A stretch of 36,291 nucleotides of DNA from Alphaproteobacteria bacterium (GTDB lineage Bacteria; Pseudomonadota; Alphaproteobacteria; Rhizobiales; Beijerinckiaceae), in the NCBI GenBank assembly GCA_016870035.1, contig VGCJ01000013.1, positions 1 to 36,291 of the forward strand. The letters run 5' to 3'. Position numbers and translations under genes: made by a program. The notes beneath the pieces are model-generated. The model ran no database searches. It worked only from the letters and a program-made list of their open reading frames with translations, and had not been told where the DNA came from. Shown here piece by piece: positions 24,178 through 31,306 of the stretch (position 1 is the first letter of the stretch; every line of letters begins with the position of its first letter).

Positions 24178-25380
24178 ATGCACGGCATATCAAAGCAAAG
24201 CCTCCAGAAATTCGACTGGGAAGATCCGTTTCTGCTCGACGAGCAATTGACGGAAGACGAGCGCATGATCCGAGATACCGCGCGTGATTACGTGCAAGAA
24301 AAATTGATGCCGCGCGTGACGGAAGCCTACGCGAAAGAAAAAACCGATCGCGAAATTTTCAACGAGATGGGCCAGCTTGGTCTTCTTGGTGTGACGCTGC
24401 CGGAAGACTATGGCTGCGCGAATGCCGGTTATGTCTCGTATGGCCTTGTCGCGCGTGAAATCGAACGCGTCGATTCCGGTTATCGCTCGATGATGAGCGT
24501 GCAATCCTCGCTCGTGATGTATCCGATCTATGCCTATGGCTCGGAAGCGCAGCGCAAAAAATATTTGCCGAAGCTCGCAAGCGGTGAATGTGTCGGCTGC
24601 TTCGGTTTGACAGAGCCTGACGCGGGCTCTGATCCCGCCGGTATGAAGACGCGCGCTGAAAAAGTGAGCGATGGTTACATGCTTACGGGCTCCAAAATGT
24701 GGATTTCGAATTCACCAATCGCAGACGTGTTTGTCGTGTGGGCGAAATCCGCCGCGCATGACAACGAGATCCGTGGCTTCGTGCTTGAGAAGGGCATGAA
24801 GGGTTTGAGCGCGCCGAAGATTGAAGGCAAGCTCTCGCTCCGTGCATCGATCACGGGTGAAATCGTCATGGATGGTGTTGTCGTTTCCGAAGATCATCTG
24901 CTGCCGAATGTGTCGGGCCTCAAAGGTCCGTTCGGATGTTTGAACCGCGCGCGTTATGGCATTTCATGGGGTGTGCTGGGCGCTGCGGAAGACTGCATGC
25001 ATCGCGCGCGGCAATATACGCTCGATCGTATCCAGTTCGGCAAACCGCTCGCGCAGACGCAGCTCGTTCAGAAGAAACTCGCGGATATGATGACCGATAT
25101 TTCACTGGGTCTGCAGGCGTCGTTGCGCGTTGGGCGCTTGTTTGATGAAGGCAAGCTTGCGCCGGAAATGATCTCCATCGTCAAGCGTAACAATTGCGGC
25201 AAGGCGCTCGATATCGCGCGCATTGCCCGCGATATTCATGGCGGCAATGGCATCAGTCAGGATTATCACGTGATGCGTCACTCGCAGAATCTGGAAAGCG
25301 TTAACACCTATGAAGGCACGCATGATGTGCATGCTTTGATTCTTGGTCGCGCTATCACCGGTCTGCAGGCATTTTTTTAA
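24178..25380 (+). CDS. gcdH: Glutaryl-CoA dehydrogenase
   Basis: FAD acyl-CoA dehydrogenase that oxidises and decarboxylates glutaryl-CoA to crotonyl-CoA, passing electrons to ETF. The 400-residue length is normal. The catalytic Glu379 lies in [21 protein letters not shown], which is nearly diagnostic of GcdH. Arg103 in [15 protein letters not shown] matches the residue that binds the glutaryl gamma-carboxylate, and [12 protein letters not shown] and MWISNSP form the FAD site. A Shine-Dalgarno GGGAG precedes the ATG. It follows the ALDH7 and DapB-like genes and is separated from its usual partner, a CoA-transferase, by a DUF559 nuclease gene inside repeats. Confidence 0.97.
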   Translation: MHGISKQSLQKFDWEDPFLLDEQLTEDERMIRDTARDYVQEKLMPRVTEAYAKEKTDREIFNEMGQLGLLGVTLPEDYGCANAGYVSYGLVAREIERVDSGYRSMMSVQSSLVMYPIYAYGSEAQRKKYLPKLASGECVGCFGLTEPDAGSDPAGMKTRAEKVSDGYMLTGSKMWISNSPIADVFVVWAKSAAHDNEIRGFVLEKGMKGLSAPKIEGKLSLRASITGEIVMDGVVVSEDHLLPNVSGLKGPFGCLNRARYGISWGVLGAAEDCMHRARQYTLDRIQFGKPLAQTQLVQKKLADMMTDISLGLQASLRVGRLFDEGKLAPEMISIVKRNNCGKALDIARIARDIHGGNGISQDYHVMRHSQNLESVNTYEGTHDVHALILGRAITGLQAFF

Positions 25381-25382
25381 TA

Positions 25383-25436
25383 GCCCCCTCCGTCCGTTTC
25401 GTTTTAACGGCCCTCGACCGCCTAAAAGGGGGAGGA
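25383..25436 (+). repeat. Two-hairpin palindromic repeat, copy A (degenerate)
   Basis: Runs from GCCCCCTCCGTCC to AAAAGGGGGAGG, with hairpin CCGTT/AACGG and a C-rich/G-rich second hairpin. Same orientation as copies C and E. Its purine-rich end (GGGGGAGGA) lies just upstream of the DUF559 start codon. Confidence 0.65.
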
Positions 25437-25449
25437 AAATAGGCTGATT

Positions 25450-25953
25450 ATGATGTCTAAAGAGGAAGATGATCCAAGTATTTTTTCTCCCTCCCCTGCA
25501 GGGGAGGGTGTCAGGCGTGTAAGGCCTGACAGATGGGGAAAACGACCTCGTAACGTTGCGCCTACGCTCGTAAAAACGCTTCGTAGGAATCTGACATCTC
25601 AGGAAGCAAAACTTTGGGTGCGTCTCAAAGAATTAAAAAGCCAGGGCCTACATTTTCGAAAACAAGTTACGATCAAAAACTATATAATCGATTTTGCCTG
25701 TCTTTCTAAAAAATTATTAGTTGAGATCGATGGCGAGCAACATGGGTTCGATGTAGGTCTGAAAAAGGATCGTAATCGCGATTTTGAGTTAGAAACATTG
25801 GGATATCGTGTTTTGCGATTTTGGAATCATGAAGTTGATAGAGAAATAGAAAGCGTTCTTGATACAATCTGGAGCGATGCCGTAGACCGCGATCCCCACC
25901 CGTCGAACGCAAAGCGTTCAACAATCTCCCCTGCAGGGGAGGGAGGAGAATAA
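25450..25953 (+). CDS. DUF559 (Vsr-like, PD-(D/E)XK) endonuclease-fold protein bracketed by repeats
   Basis: 167 residues. The core, about 40-145, is a DUF559 domain: LRRNLTSQEAKLWVRLK, GLHFRKQV, then NYIIDFACLSKKLLVEIDGE with candidate catalytic Asp and Glu, QH, and GYRVLRFWNHEV. The first and last parts are translated from inverted copies of a palindromic repeat, giving SPSPAGEGVRR near residues 13-23 and SPAGEGGE at the end. The core is visibly more AT-rich than its neighbours (e.g. LSKKLL written with AAA/TTA codons), a sign of foreign origin. A second in-frame ATG is at 25453. Its stop is immediately followed by the next start (TAAATG). It interrupts the gcdH/CoA-transferase pairing. No substrate or biological role is established for this family. 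Confidence 0.85.
   Translation: MMSKEEDDPSIFSPSPAGEGVRRVRPDRWGKRPRNVAPTLVKTLRRNLTSQEAKLWVRLKELKSQGLHFRKQVTIKNYIIDFACLSKKLLVEIDGEQHGFDVGLKKDRNRDFELETLGYRVLRFWNHEVDREIESVLDTIWSDAVDRDPHPSNAKRSTISPAGEGGE
25487..25538 (-). repeat. Two-hairpin palindromic repeat, copy B (inverted), inside the DUF559 5' end
   Basis: Contains CTCCCCTGCAGGGGAGGG (25490-25507), a perfect palindrome identical to that in copy C, then GTCAGGCGTGTAAGGCCTGAC as the second hairpin, ending ATGGGG. It is translated as part of the nuclease N-terminus. Confidence 0.85.
25894..25948 (+). repeat. Two-hairpin palindromic repeat, copy C, spanning the DUF559 3' end
   Basis: CCCCACCCGTC, hairpin GAACGC/GCGTTC, then CTCCCCTGCAGGGGAGGG and GAGGAG. 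It forms an inverted pair with copy B around the nuclease core. Its GGAGGAG tail also is the Shine-Dalgarno of the CoA-transferase gene that starts at 25954. Confidence 0.85.
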
Positions 25954-27135
25954 ATGCCTTCACAAAAACCTCTCGCCGGTCTTCGCGCTCTCGAACTCGC
26001 GCGCATTCTTGCGGGGCCGTGGATCGGGCAGACGCTTGCCGATCTCGGCGCGGATGTTGTGAAAGTCGAGCGTCTTGGCACGGGCGATGATACGCGCACA
26101 TGGGGCCCGCCCTTCGTTGCAGCACAGGATGGCGGTGATTTGTCCGCTGCCTATTTCCATGCGTGCAATCGTGGCAAGCGTTCGATTGCTGTCGATTTCG
26201 AAACTTCTGAAGGCCAAGAGATCGTCAAGCGTCTCGCGCGTCATGCCGATGTGCTGATTGAAAATTTCAAAGTCGGGGGCTTGAAAAAATACGGCCTCGA
26301 TTATGAAAGCTTGAAAGCGATCAATCCGAAACTGATCTATTGCTCCGTCACCGGCTTCGGCCAGAACGGTCCTTATGCCGAACGCGCCGGTTATGATTTC
26401 ATGATTCAGGCGATGGGCGGCATTATGGATTTGACCGGCGCGCCCGATGGCGAGCCGCAAAAAATCGGTGTGGCCTTCGCCGATATTTTCACCGGCGTCT
26501 ACGGCGTCATCGGTATTCAAGCCGCTTTGCGTCAGCGTGATCTCACAGGAGAGGGCGCGCATATCGATATGGCGCTTCTTGATACGCAAGTGAGTGTGCT
26601 CGCCAATCAAGCGATGAATTATCTTGTCTCCGGTAAAGCGCCGCGCCGCTTGGGCAATGCGCATCCGAATATTGTGCCTTATCAGGTGTTCCCCATTACC
26701 GATGGTCACGTCGTAATCGCCGTCGGCAATGACGGACAATTCAAACGGCTCTGCCAGATTCTCGATTGCGCTGCGTTGGCCGATGATCCGCTTTATGCGA
26801 CCAATCCCGCGCGCGTGAAAAATCGCACGGTTCTGTGCGAGAAAATCGCTGAGCTGACAGCATCTCTGTCGCGTGATGATTTGCTCACAGCACTTGAAAA
26901 AGCCGGCGTTCCTGCAGGCCCGATCAACACGGTTGCCGATGTCTTTGCGGATCCCCAAGTCAAAGCGCGCGTTATGAAAGTCGATCTCGACAATGCCGAT
27001 GCATTGCTCGGCCATGTGCCGAGTGTGCGCACGCCGATTGTGATCAATGGCGAACCGATGGTCGCCTCGCGTCCGTCGCCGCGTCTGGGCGCGGATACAG
27101 ACAATGTTTTGAACGATAAAGCGTGGGGCGCGTAA
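25954..27135 (+). CDS. CaiB/BaiF family CoA-transferase (probable glutarate CoA-transferase)
   Basis: Family III CoA-transferase; by context it would move CoA to glutarate, like GcdG/SUGCT, feeding glutaryl-CoA dehydrogenase. In 393 residues the N-terminal GLRALELARILAGPWIGQTLADLGADVVKVE is the family hallmark, Asp148 (AGYDFMIQAMGG) is the expected catalytic aspartate, and ITDGHVVIAVGND and GVPAGPINTVADVFADPQV are typical of the C-terminal half. The start ATG directly follows the nuclease stop (TAAATG), with GGAGGAG from repeat copy C as the ribosome site. The next gene starts 24-36 nt downstream. Family is certain; the acid specificity is inferred from gcdH. Confidence 0.9.
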   Translation: MPSQKPLAGLRALELARILAGPWIGQTLADLGADVVKVERLGTGDDTRTWGPPFVAAQDGGDLSAAYFHACNRGKRSIAVDFETSEGQEIVKRLARHADVLIENFKVGGLKKYGLDYESLKAINPKLIYCSVTGFGQNGPYAERAGYDFMIQAMGGIMDLTGAPDGEPQKIGVAFADIFTGVYGVIGIQAALRQRDLTGEGAHIDMALLDTQVSVLANQAMNYLVSGKAPRRLGNAHPNIVPYQVFPITDGHVVIAVGNDGQFKRLCQILDCAALADDPLYATNPARVKNRTVLCEKIAELTASLSRDDLLTALEKAGVPAGPINTVADVFADPQVKARVMKVDLDNADALLGHVPSVRTPIVINGEPMVASRPSPRLGADTDNVLNDKAWGA

Positions 27136-27171
27136 CGCGCCGCATAAGACGATGATGAAGTGGATACCAAA

Positions 27172-28866
27172 ATGACAACGCTCCCCGAACGCACTGGCGG
27201 CCAATTGATTGTCGATTGCTTGCAGGCGCAAGGCGTCGAGCATATGTTCTGCGTGCCGGGGGAAAGCTATCTCGCCGTGCTCGACGCGCTGCAAGACGCG
27301 TCGATCAATGTCACAGTGTGTCGTCAGGAAGGTGGCGCGGTGATGATGGCGGATGCGTCCGCGCGTCTCACAGGCAGGCCAGGCATTGCGATGGTCACGC
27401 GCGGACCGGGTGCGACGAATGCGTCGGCCGGCATTCACATCGCCGAACATGATTCCGTGCCGCTCATTCTTTTTGTCGGCCAGATTGAGTCTGGTATGAA
27501 GGAGCGCGGCGCGTTCCAAGAAATGGATTACAAAGCCTATTTCGGCTCGACCGCGAAATGGGTGACAGAGATCACCGATCCTGCGCGTGTGCCTGAGATT
27601 ATTTCGCGCGCGTTTCATGTCGCGATGCAAGGACGTCCCGGTCCGGTCGTGATTGCCTTGCCGGAAGATATGCTTGTTGCGACAGCGCAAGTCGCAGCGG
27701 GTCCGCGTGTTGAGCCTGTTGAAACATGGCCGGGTCTCACGCAAATGGCCGAGCTGCAGAAATTACTCTGGGCCGCAAAGCATCCCGTTGTAATTTTGGG
27801 CGGCAGCGGCTGGAGCGAGAAAGCGCGCGCATCGATCATCCGTTTTGCCGAGCGCTTTAATTTGCCAGTCGCGACGTCTTTCCGTCGCGCGATGTTGTTT
27901 GATGGCGATAATCAAAATTACGCGGGCGAAATCGGCATCGGCCCCAATCCGAAATTGAAAGCGCGCATTGAAGGCGCGGATCTTGTCCTGCTCATCGGCG
28001 GGCGCATGGCCGAGATGCCGTCGCAAGCCTATACGTTGTTCGATATTCCTGTGCCGAAGCAAAAGCTTGTGCACGTGCATGCGGATGCGGAAGAACTGGG
28101 TCGCGTCTATCATCCGACACTGGGCATTCACGCGAGCCCGCGCGCGTTTGCAGCGTCTGTTGAAACTTTGCAGCCGCCGCAAACCATTGCATGGGCGGAT
28201 GCGCGCAAAGCCGCGCGCGAAGATTTTCTTGGTTGGACTGATACAATCCCGACAGTGCCGGGTGACTTTCAAATCGGCGAAGCCGTGCGGTGGCTCAGAG
28301 ATCGTATTCCGCATGACACGGTGATCACAAATGGCGCAGGCAATTATGCGATTTGGCCGGGGCGCTTTTTGCGTTTCCGGAATTACGGCACGCAGGTCGC
28401 GCCGAATTCGGGTTCAATGGGTTTTGGCGTTCCTGCAGCCGTTGGTGCGAAGCGCACATTCCCCAATCGCATGGTGATTGCATTTGCAGGCGACGGCTGT
28501 TTCCTGATGAACGGTCAGGAATTCGCAACAGCTGTCCAATATGATTTGCCGATCATTTGCATCGTCGTCGATAACGGCATTTACGGCACGATCCGCATGC
28601 ATCAGGAGCGCGAATATCCGGGGCGCGTCTCAGCCACGCAATTGAAGAATCCGGATTTCGCCGCCTATGCCCGCGCCTTTGGCGGACATGGTGAAACGGT
28701 GTGCAAGACGGAAGACTTCTCGCCTGCATTTGAGCGCGCTGTCGCATCCGGCAAGCCGTCGATCATCCATTGCTTCCTCGATCCGGAAGCGATTTCGCCG
28801 ACAACGACGCTCACCAAAATTCGCGATAATGCGCTGAGGCCGAAGGATTGGGCGATCTCGCCTTAG
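27172..28866 (+). CDS. Thiamine-diphosphate-dependent enzyme (acetolactate-synthase-like)
   Basis: Homologue of the AHAS/pyruvate-oxidase/benzoylformate-decarboxylase superfamily. With start ATG 27172 it has 564 residues (a GTG at 27160 would add MDTK). The cofactor-activating Glu53 is in CRQEGGAVMMADASARL, GPGATNASAGIHIA follows, and the ThDP motif begins GDGCFLMNGQ at 440-442 and ends at VVDNG about residue 467. No regulatory-subunit gene is adjacent, and the branched-chain-specific residues cannot be judged by eye, so it is not called IlvB. Cotranscription with gcdH and the CoA-transferase suggests a 2-oxoacid of the lysine/glutarate route (for example 2-oxoadipate or 2-oxoglutarate) as substrate, which is only inference. 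Confidence 0.85.
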   Translation: MTTLPERTGGQLIVDCLQAQGVEHMFCVPGESYLAVLDALQDASINVTVCRQEGGAVMMADASARLTGRPGIAMVTRGPGATNASAGIHIAEHDSVPLILFVGQIESGMKERGAFQEMDYKAYFGSTAKWVTEITDPARVPEIISRAFHVAMQGRPGPVVIALPEDMLVATAQVAAGPRVEPVETWPGLTQMAELQKLLWAAKHPVVILGGSGWSEKARASIIRFAERFNLPVATSFRRAMLFDGDNQNYAGEIGIGPNPKLKARIEGADLVLLIGGRMAEMPSQAYTLFDIPVPKQKLVHVHADAEELGRVYHPTLGIHASPRAFAASVETLQPPQTIAWADARKAAREDFLGWTDTIPTVPGDFQIGEAVRWLRDRIPHDTVITNGAGNYAIWPGRFLRFRNYGTQVAPNSGSMGFGVPAAVGAKRTFPNRMVIAFAGDGCFLMNGQEFATAVQYDLPIICIVVDNGIYGTIRMHQEREYPGRVSATQLKNPDFAAYARAFGGHGETVCKTEDFSPAFERAVASGKPSIIHCFLDPEAISPTTTLTKIRDNALRPKDWAISP

Positions 28867-28870
28867 AATT

Positions 28871-28917
28871 CTCCTCCACCTGTAGGGGTAGGTGTTCGCG
28901 CAGCGAACGGAGGGGGC
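28871..28917 (-). repeat. Two-hairpin palindromic repeat, copy D (inverted)
   Basis: CTCCTCCACCTGTAGGGGTAGG, then hairpin GTTCGC/GCGAAC, ending GGAGGGGGC. It has the same layout as copy B in the same orientation. It pairs with copy E 23 bp away, in the convergent gap between the thiamine-enzyme and transaldolase genes, with no gene between them. Confidence 0.8.
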
Positions 28918-28940
28918 TTGCTTTTTGCCAGCGTAGCAAA

Positions 28941-28992
28941 GCCCCACCCGTCAAATGCAATGCGTTTGACACCCTCCCCTACAGGGGAGGGA
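28941..28992 (+). repeat. Two-hairpin palindromic repeat, copy E
   Basis: GCCCCACCCGTC, hairpin TCAAATGC/GCGTTTGA, ACC, then CTCCCCTACAGGGGAGGG. Its second hairpin differs from copy C by one base (A for G at the centre). With D it makes an empty version of the pair that brackets the DUF559 core, and it may also terminate transcripts from both sides. Confidence 0.85.
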
Positions 28993-29009
28993 AAGACGCG
29001 AAAATTTAA

Positions 29010-29975
29010 TTACGCGTCAATCTTCTTCGCAACCATCGCTTTGAGCGTGCCGAGATCTTTTGCAAATGCGCGAATGCCTTCTGCGAGTTTCTCGGTCGCC
29101 ATTGCGTCGTCATTCAAGAGATAACGGAAGCGCGCTTCGTCCGTCACAATTTTGTCGCCGCCATTTTGCGCGGCGGTCTTCGGCTCAAGATTGCGTTCAA
29201 GCGTCGATTGGTCTTTCGACAATTGATCAAGCAATGCAGGCGCAATCGTCAAACGGTCGCAACCGGCAAGCGCTTCGATCTCGCCTGTATTACGGAAGCT
29301 CGCGCCCATCACAATCGTGCCGTTACCGTGCCGTTTGTAATAGGAATAAATCTTGCGCACGGAGAGCACGCCCGGATCTTCTTCCGCCGTATAGGTCTTG
29401 CCTTCATTCTTCACATACCAGTCGAGAATGCGGCCGACGAAAGGCGAGATGAGAAACGCATTGGCTTCTGCTGCTGCAACAGCCTGCGCGAGCGAGAAGA
29501 GCAAAGTGAGATTGCAATCAATGCCATCCTTCTGTAAAATTTCGGCAGCGCGAATGCCTTCCCAAGTGGATGCAAGCTTTATCAACACCTTGTCGCGCGA
29601 AATGCCATTCGCGTCATAGGCTTTGATAATCGCGCGCGCCTTCTCGACACTTGCTTTTGTATCGAAGGAGAGATCGGCATCGACTTCGGTCGACACGCGT
29701 CCCGGCACAAGGCGCGCGAGTTCGGTGCCGAAAGCGACAGCCAAACGATCTGCGACGGCAGCCACCACAGCATCCTTCTTGCCGCTTTGTTTCTTGCCCC
29801 ATAAAATTGCGTCGGCAATCACGCCTTCGTAAGCCGGTAAATCAGCCGCCTTCAAAACCAGGGACGGATTCGTTGTGCAATCTGTCGGCTTGAAGGTGCG
29901 GATCGCCTCCATATCGCCCGTATCAGCAACGATAACGGTCATGGATTTGAGTTGGTCGAGTTTCGAAGTCATCAT
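29010..29975 (-). CDS. tal: Transaldolase (TalB type)
   Basis: Transfers dihydroxyacetone from sedoheptulose-7-phosphate to glyceraldehyde-3-phosphate in the non-oxidative pentose phosphate pathway. The 321-residue length fits the classical E. coli TalB class. Signatures: [23 protein letters not shown] (about 18-40), [12 protein letters not shown], and [20 protein letters not shown], in which the first Lys after VLI is the Schiff-base lysine. Also present are [12 protein letters not shown] and [11 protein letters not shown]. Two ATGs are adjacent (29975 and 29972); either could be used. It converges on the catabolic operon across the repeat pair and diverges from the M20 gene. Confidence 0.97.
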   Translation of the reverse strand: MMTSKLDQLKSMTVIVADTGDMEAIRTFKPTDCTTNPSLVLKAADLPAYEGVIADAILWGKKQSGKKDAVVAAVADRLAVAFGTELARLVPGRVSTEVDADLSFDTKASVEKARAIIKAYDANGISRDKVLIKLASTWEGIRAAEILQKDGIDCNLTLLFSLAQAVAAAEANAFLISPFVGRILDWYVKNEGKTYTAEEDPGVLSVRKIYSYYKRHGNGTIVMGASFRNTGEIEALAGCDRLTIAPALLDQLSKDQSTLERNLEPKTAAQNGGDKIVTDEARFRYLLNDDAMATEKLAEGIRAFAKDLGTLKAMVAKKIDA

Positions 29976-30122
29976 GCTCGGCTTTCAGTTCATTGTTTAG
30001 CGCCCCTCCTAACACAGGCCATAATGCTCGTCAGCCCTGTTTGCTTCGTCTTTTCGTGTCATTCCGAGGCTTGGCAGATGAGCGGTTCTGGCGGATAGTA
30101 GACGCACAAAAGGAGCCTTCTT

Positions 30123-31286
30123 ATGCCGATTAAAAACCGGATCGCTGAATTGGCCGATGAAATCGCCTTGTGGAGACATGATCTCCATCGCCATCCTGAG
30201 CTCGATTATGATGTGCATCGAACGGCTGGCATTGTTGCTGAAAAACTCAAAGAGTTCCGCTGCGATGAAATCATCACGGGTATAGGCAAGACGGGTGTCG
30301 TTGGCATCATTACGGGTCGTGTCACAGGGGATCGCGTGATTGGTTTGCGCGCTGATATGGATGCGCTGCCCATTCATGAAACAAGTGGCAAGCCGCATGC
30401 GTCCTTAACGCCAGGAAAAATGCATGCGTGCGGTCATGATGGTCACACAGCCATGTTACTGGGCGCTGCGAAATATTTGGCCGAGACAAGAAATTTTGCT
30501 GGCAAAGTTGCGGTAATTTTCCAACCGGCTGAAGAAGGTGGCGGCGGTGGCAAAGCCATGGTCGATGATGATTTGATGACGCGTTTCGGTATTCATGAAG
30601 TCTATGGCATGCATAATTTACCGGGCATGCCGGTTGGACAATTTGGTACGCGGCCCGGACCGATTATGGCGGCGGCGGATAAATTTGAAATTCGCATTGA
30701 AGGGCGCGGTGCTCACGCCGCGATGCCGCATCTCGCCATTGATACTGTGTTGATTGGTTCGCAGTTGGTGACGATGTTACAAAGCATCGTTTCGCGCAAT
30801 GTTGATCCTCTTGAAAGTGCGGTTTTATCGGTCACAACTTTTCATGCCGGTGATGCGTTTAATGTCTTGCCGCAAAAGGCTTCGCTGCGCGGCACAGTCA
30901 GAACGTTCAATCCTGCTATTCAAGATCATGTCGAACAGCGCATGCGCGAAATGATTTCATCTTTTGCGGCGCTTCATGGTGCTTCCATCCATCTTGATTA
31001 TGTGCGCGGCTATCCCGTCACGCGCAATCATGAGCGTGAAACCACTTTTGCGATTGACTCCGCGCGTCGCACGGCAGGAGAAGACCGCGTCAACCAGGGG
31101 ATTGCCCCGATGATGGGCGCTGAAGATTTTTCTTATATGCTTGATGAGCGACCGGGTTGCTTTATCTTTATAGGCAATGGCGCGTCGGCCGGGCTTCACC
31201 ATCCTGATTATGATTTCAATGACGCTGCCATTCCGCATGGCGTGTCTTATTGGACTGATCTCGTAGAAACGCGTTTAGCGCGATAA
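30123..31286 (+). CDS. M20 family amidohydrolase (hippurate hydrolase / N-acyl-amino-acid type)
   Basis: Zinc/manganese-dependent hydrolase of N-acylated amino acids. The 387-residue chain has the family's opening WRHDLHRHPELDYDVHRTAG, then GLRADMDALPIHE, and the metal site HACGHDGHTAMLLGAAK with Cys-Gly-His-Asp. The Glu pair is in FQPAEEGGGGGKAMVDD, and the dimerisation domain and final MGAEDFSYML and GLHHPDYDFND segments complete the HipO/AmaA subfamily pattern. Start ATG follows AAAAGGAGC at ideal spacing. No signal peptide, so cytoplasmic. The acyl group and amino acid cannot be read from the sequence. It converges with the ABC-F gene (20 bp between stops). Confidence 0.92.
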   Translation: MPIKNRIAELADEIALWRHDLHRHPELDYDVHRTAGIVAEKLKEFRCDEIITGIGKTGVVGIITGRVTGDRVIGLRADMDALPIHETSGKPHASLTPGKMHACGHDGHTAMLLGAAKYLAETRNFAGKVAVIFQPAEEGGGGGKAMVDDDLMTRFGIHEVYGMHNLPGMPVGQFGTRPGPIMAAADKFEIRIEGRGAHAAMPHLAIDTVLIGSQLVTMLQSIVSRNVDPLESAVLSVTTFHAGDAFNVLPQKASLRGTVRTFNPAIQDHVEQRMREMISSFAALHGASIHLDYVRGYPVTRNHERETTFAIDSARRTAGEDRVNQGIAPMMGAEDFSYMLDERPGCFIFIGNGASAGLHHPDYDFNDAAIPHGVSYWTDLVETRLAR

Positions 31287-31306
31287 ATTTTTCTTAGATT
31301 GATTTA

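Noticed and set aside
25960-27744. 594-codon open frame on the minus strand opposite the CoA-transferase and thiamine enzyme
   Set aside because: It is antisense to two clear genes, has a His/Arg/Ile-rich composition typical of shadow frames and resembles no family.
25383-28992. Repeated palindromes as a possible CRISPR array
   Set aside because: Copies are irregularly spaced, differ in orientation and are two-hairpin units; no regular spacers and no cas genes.
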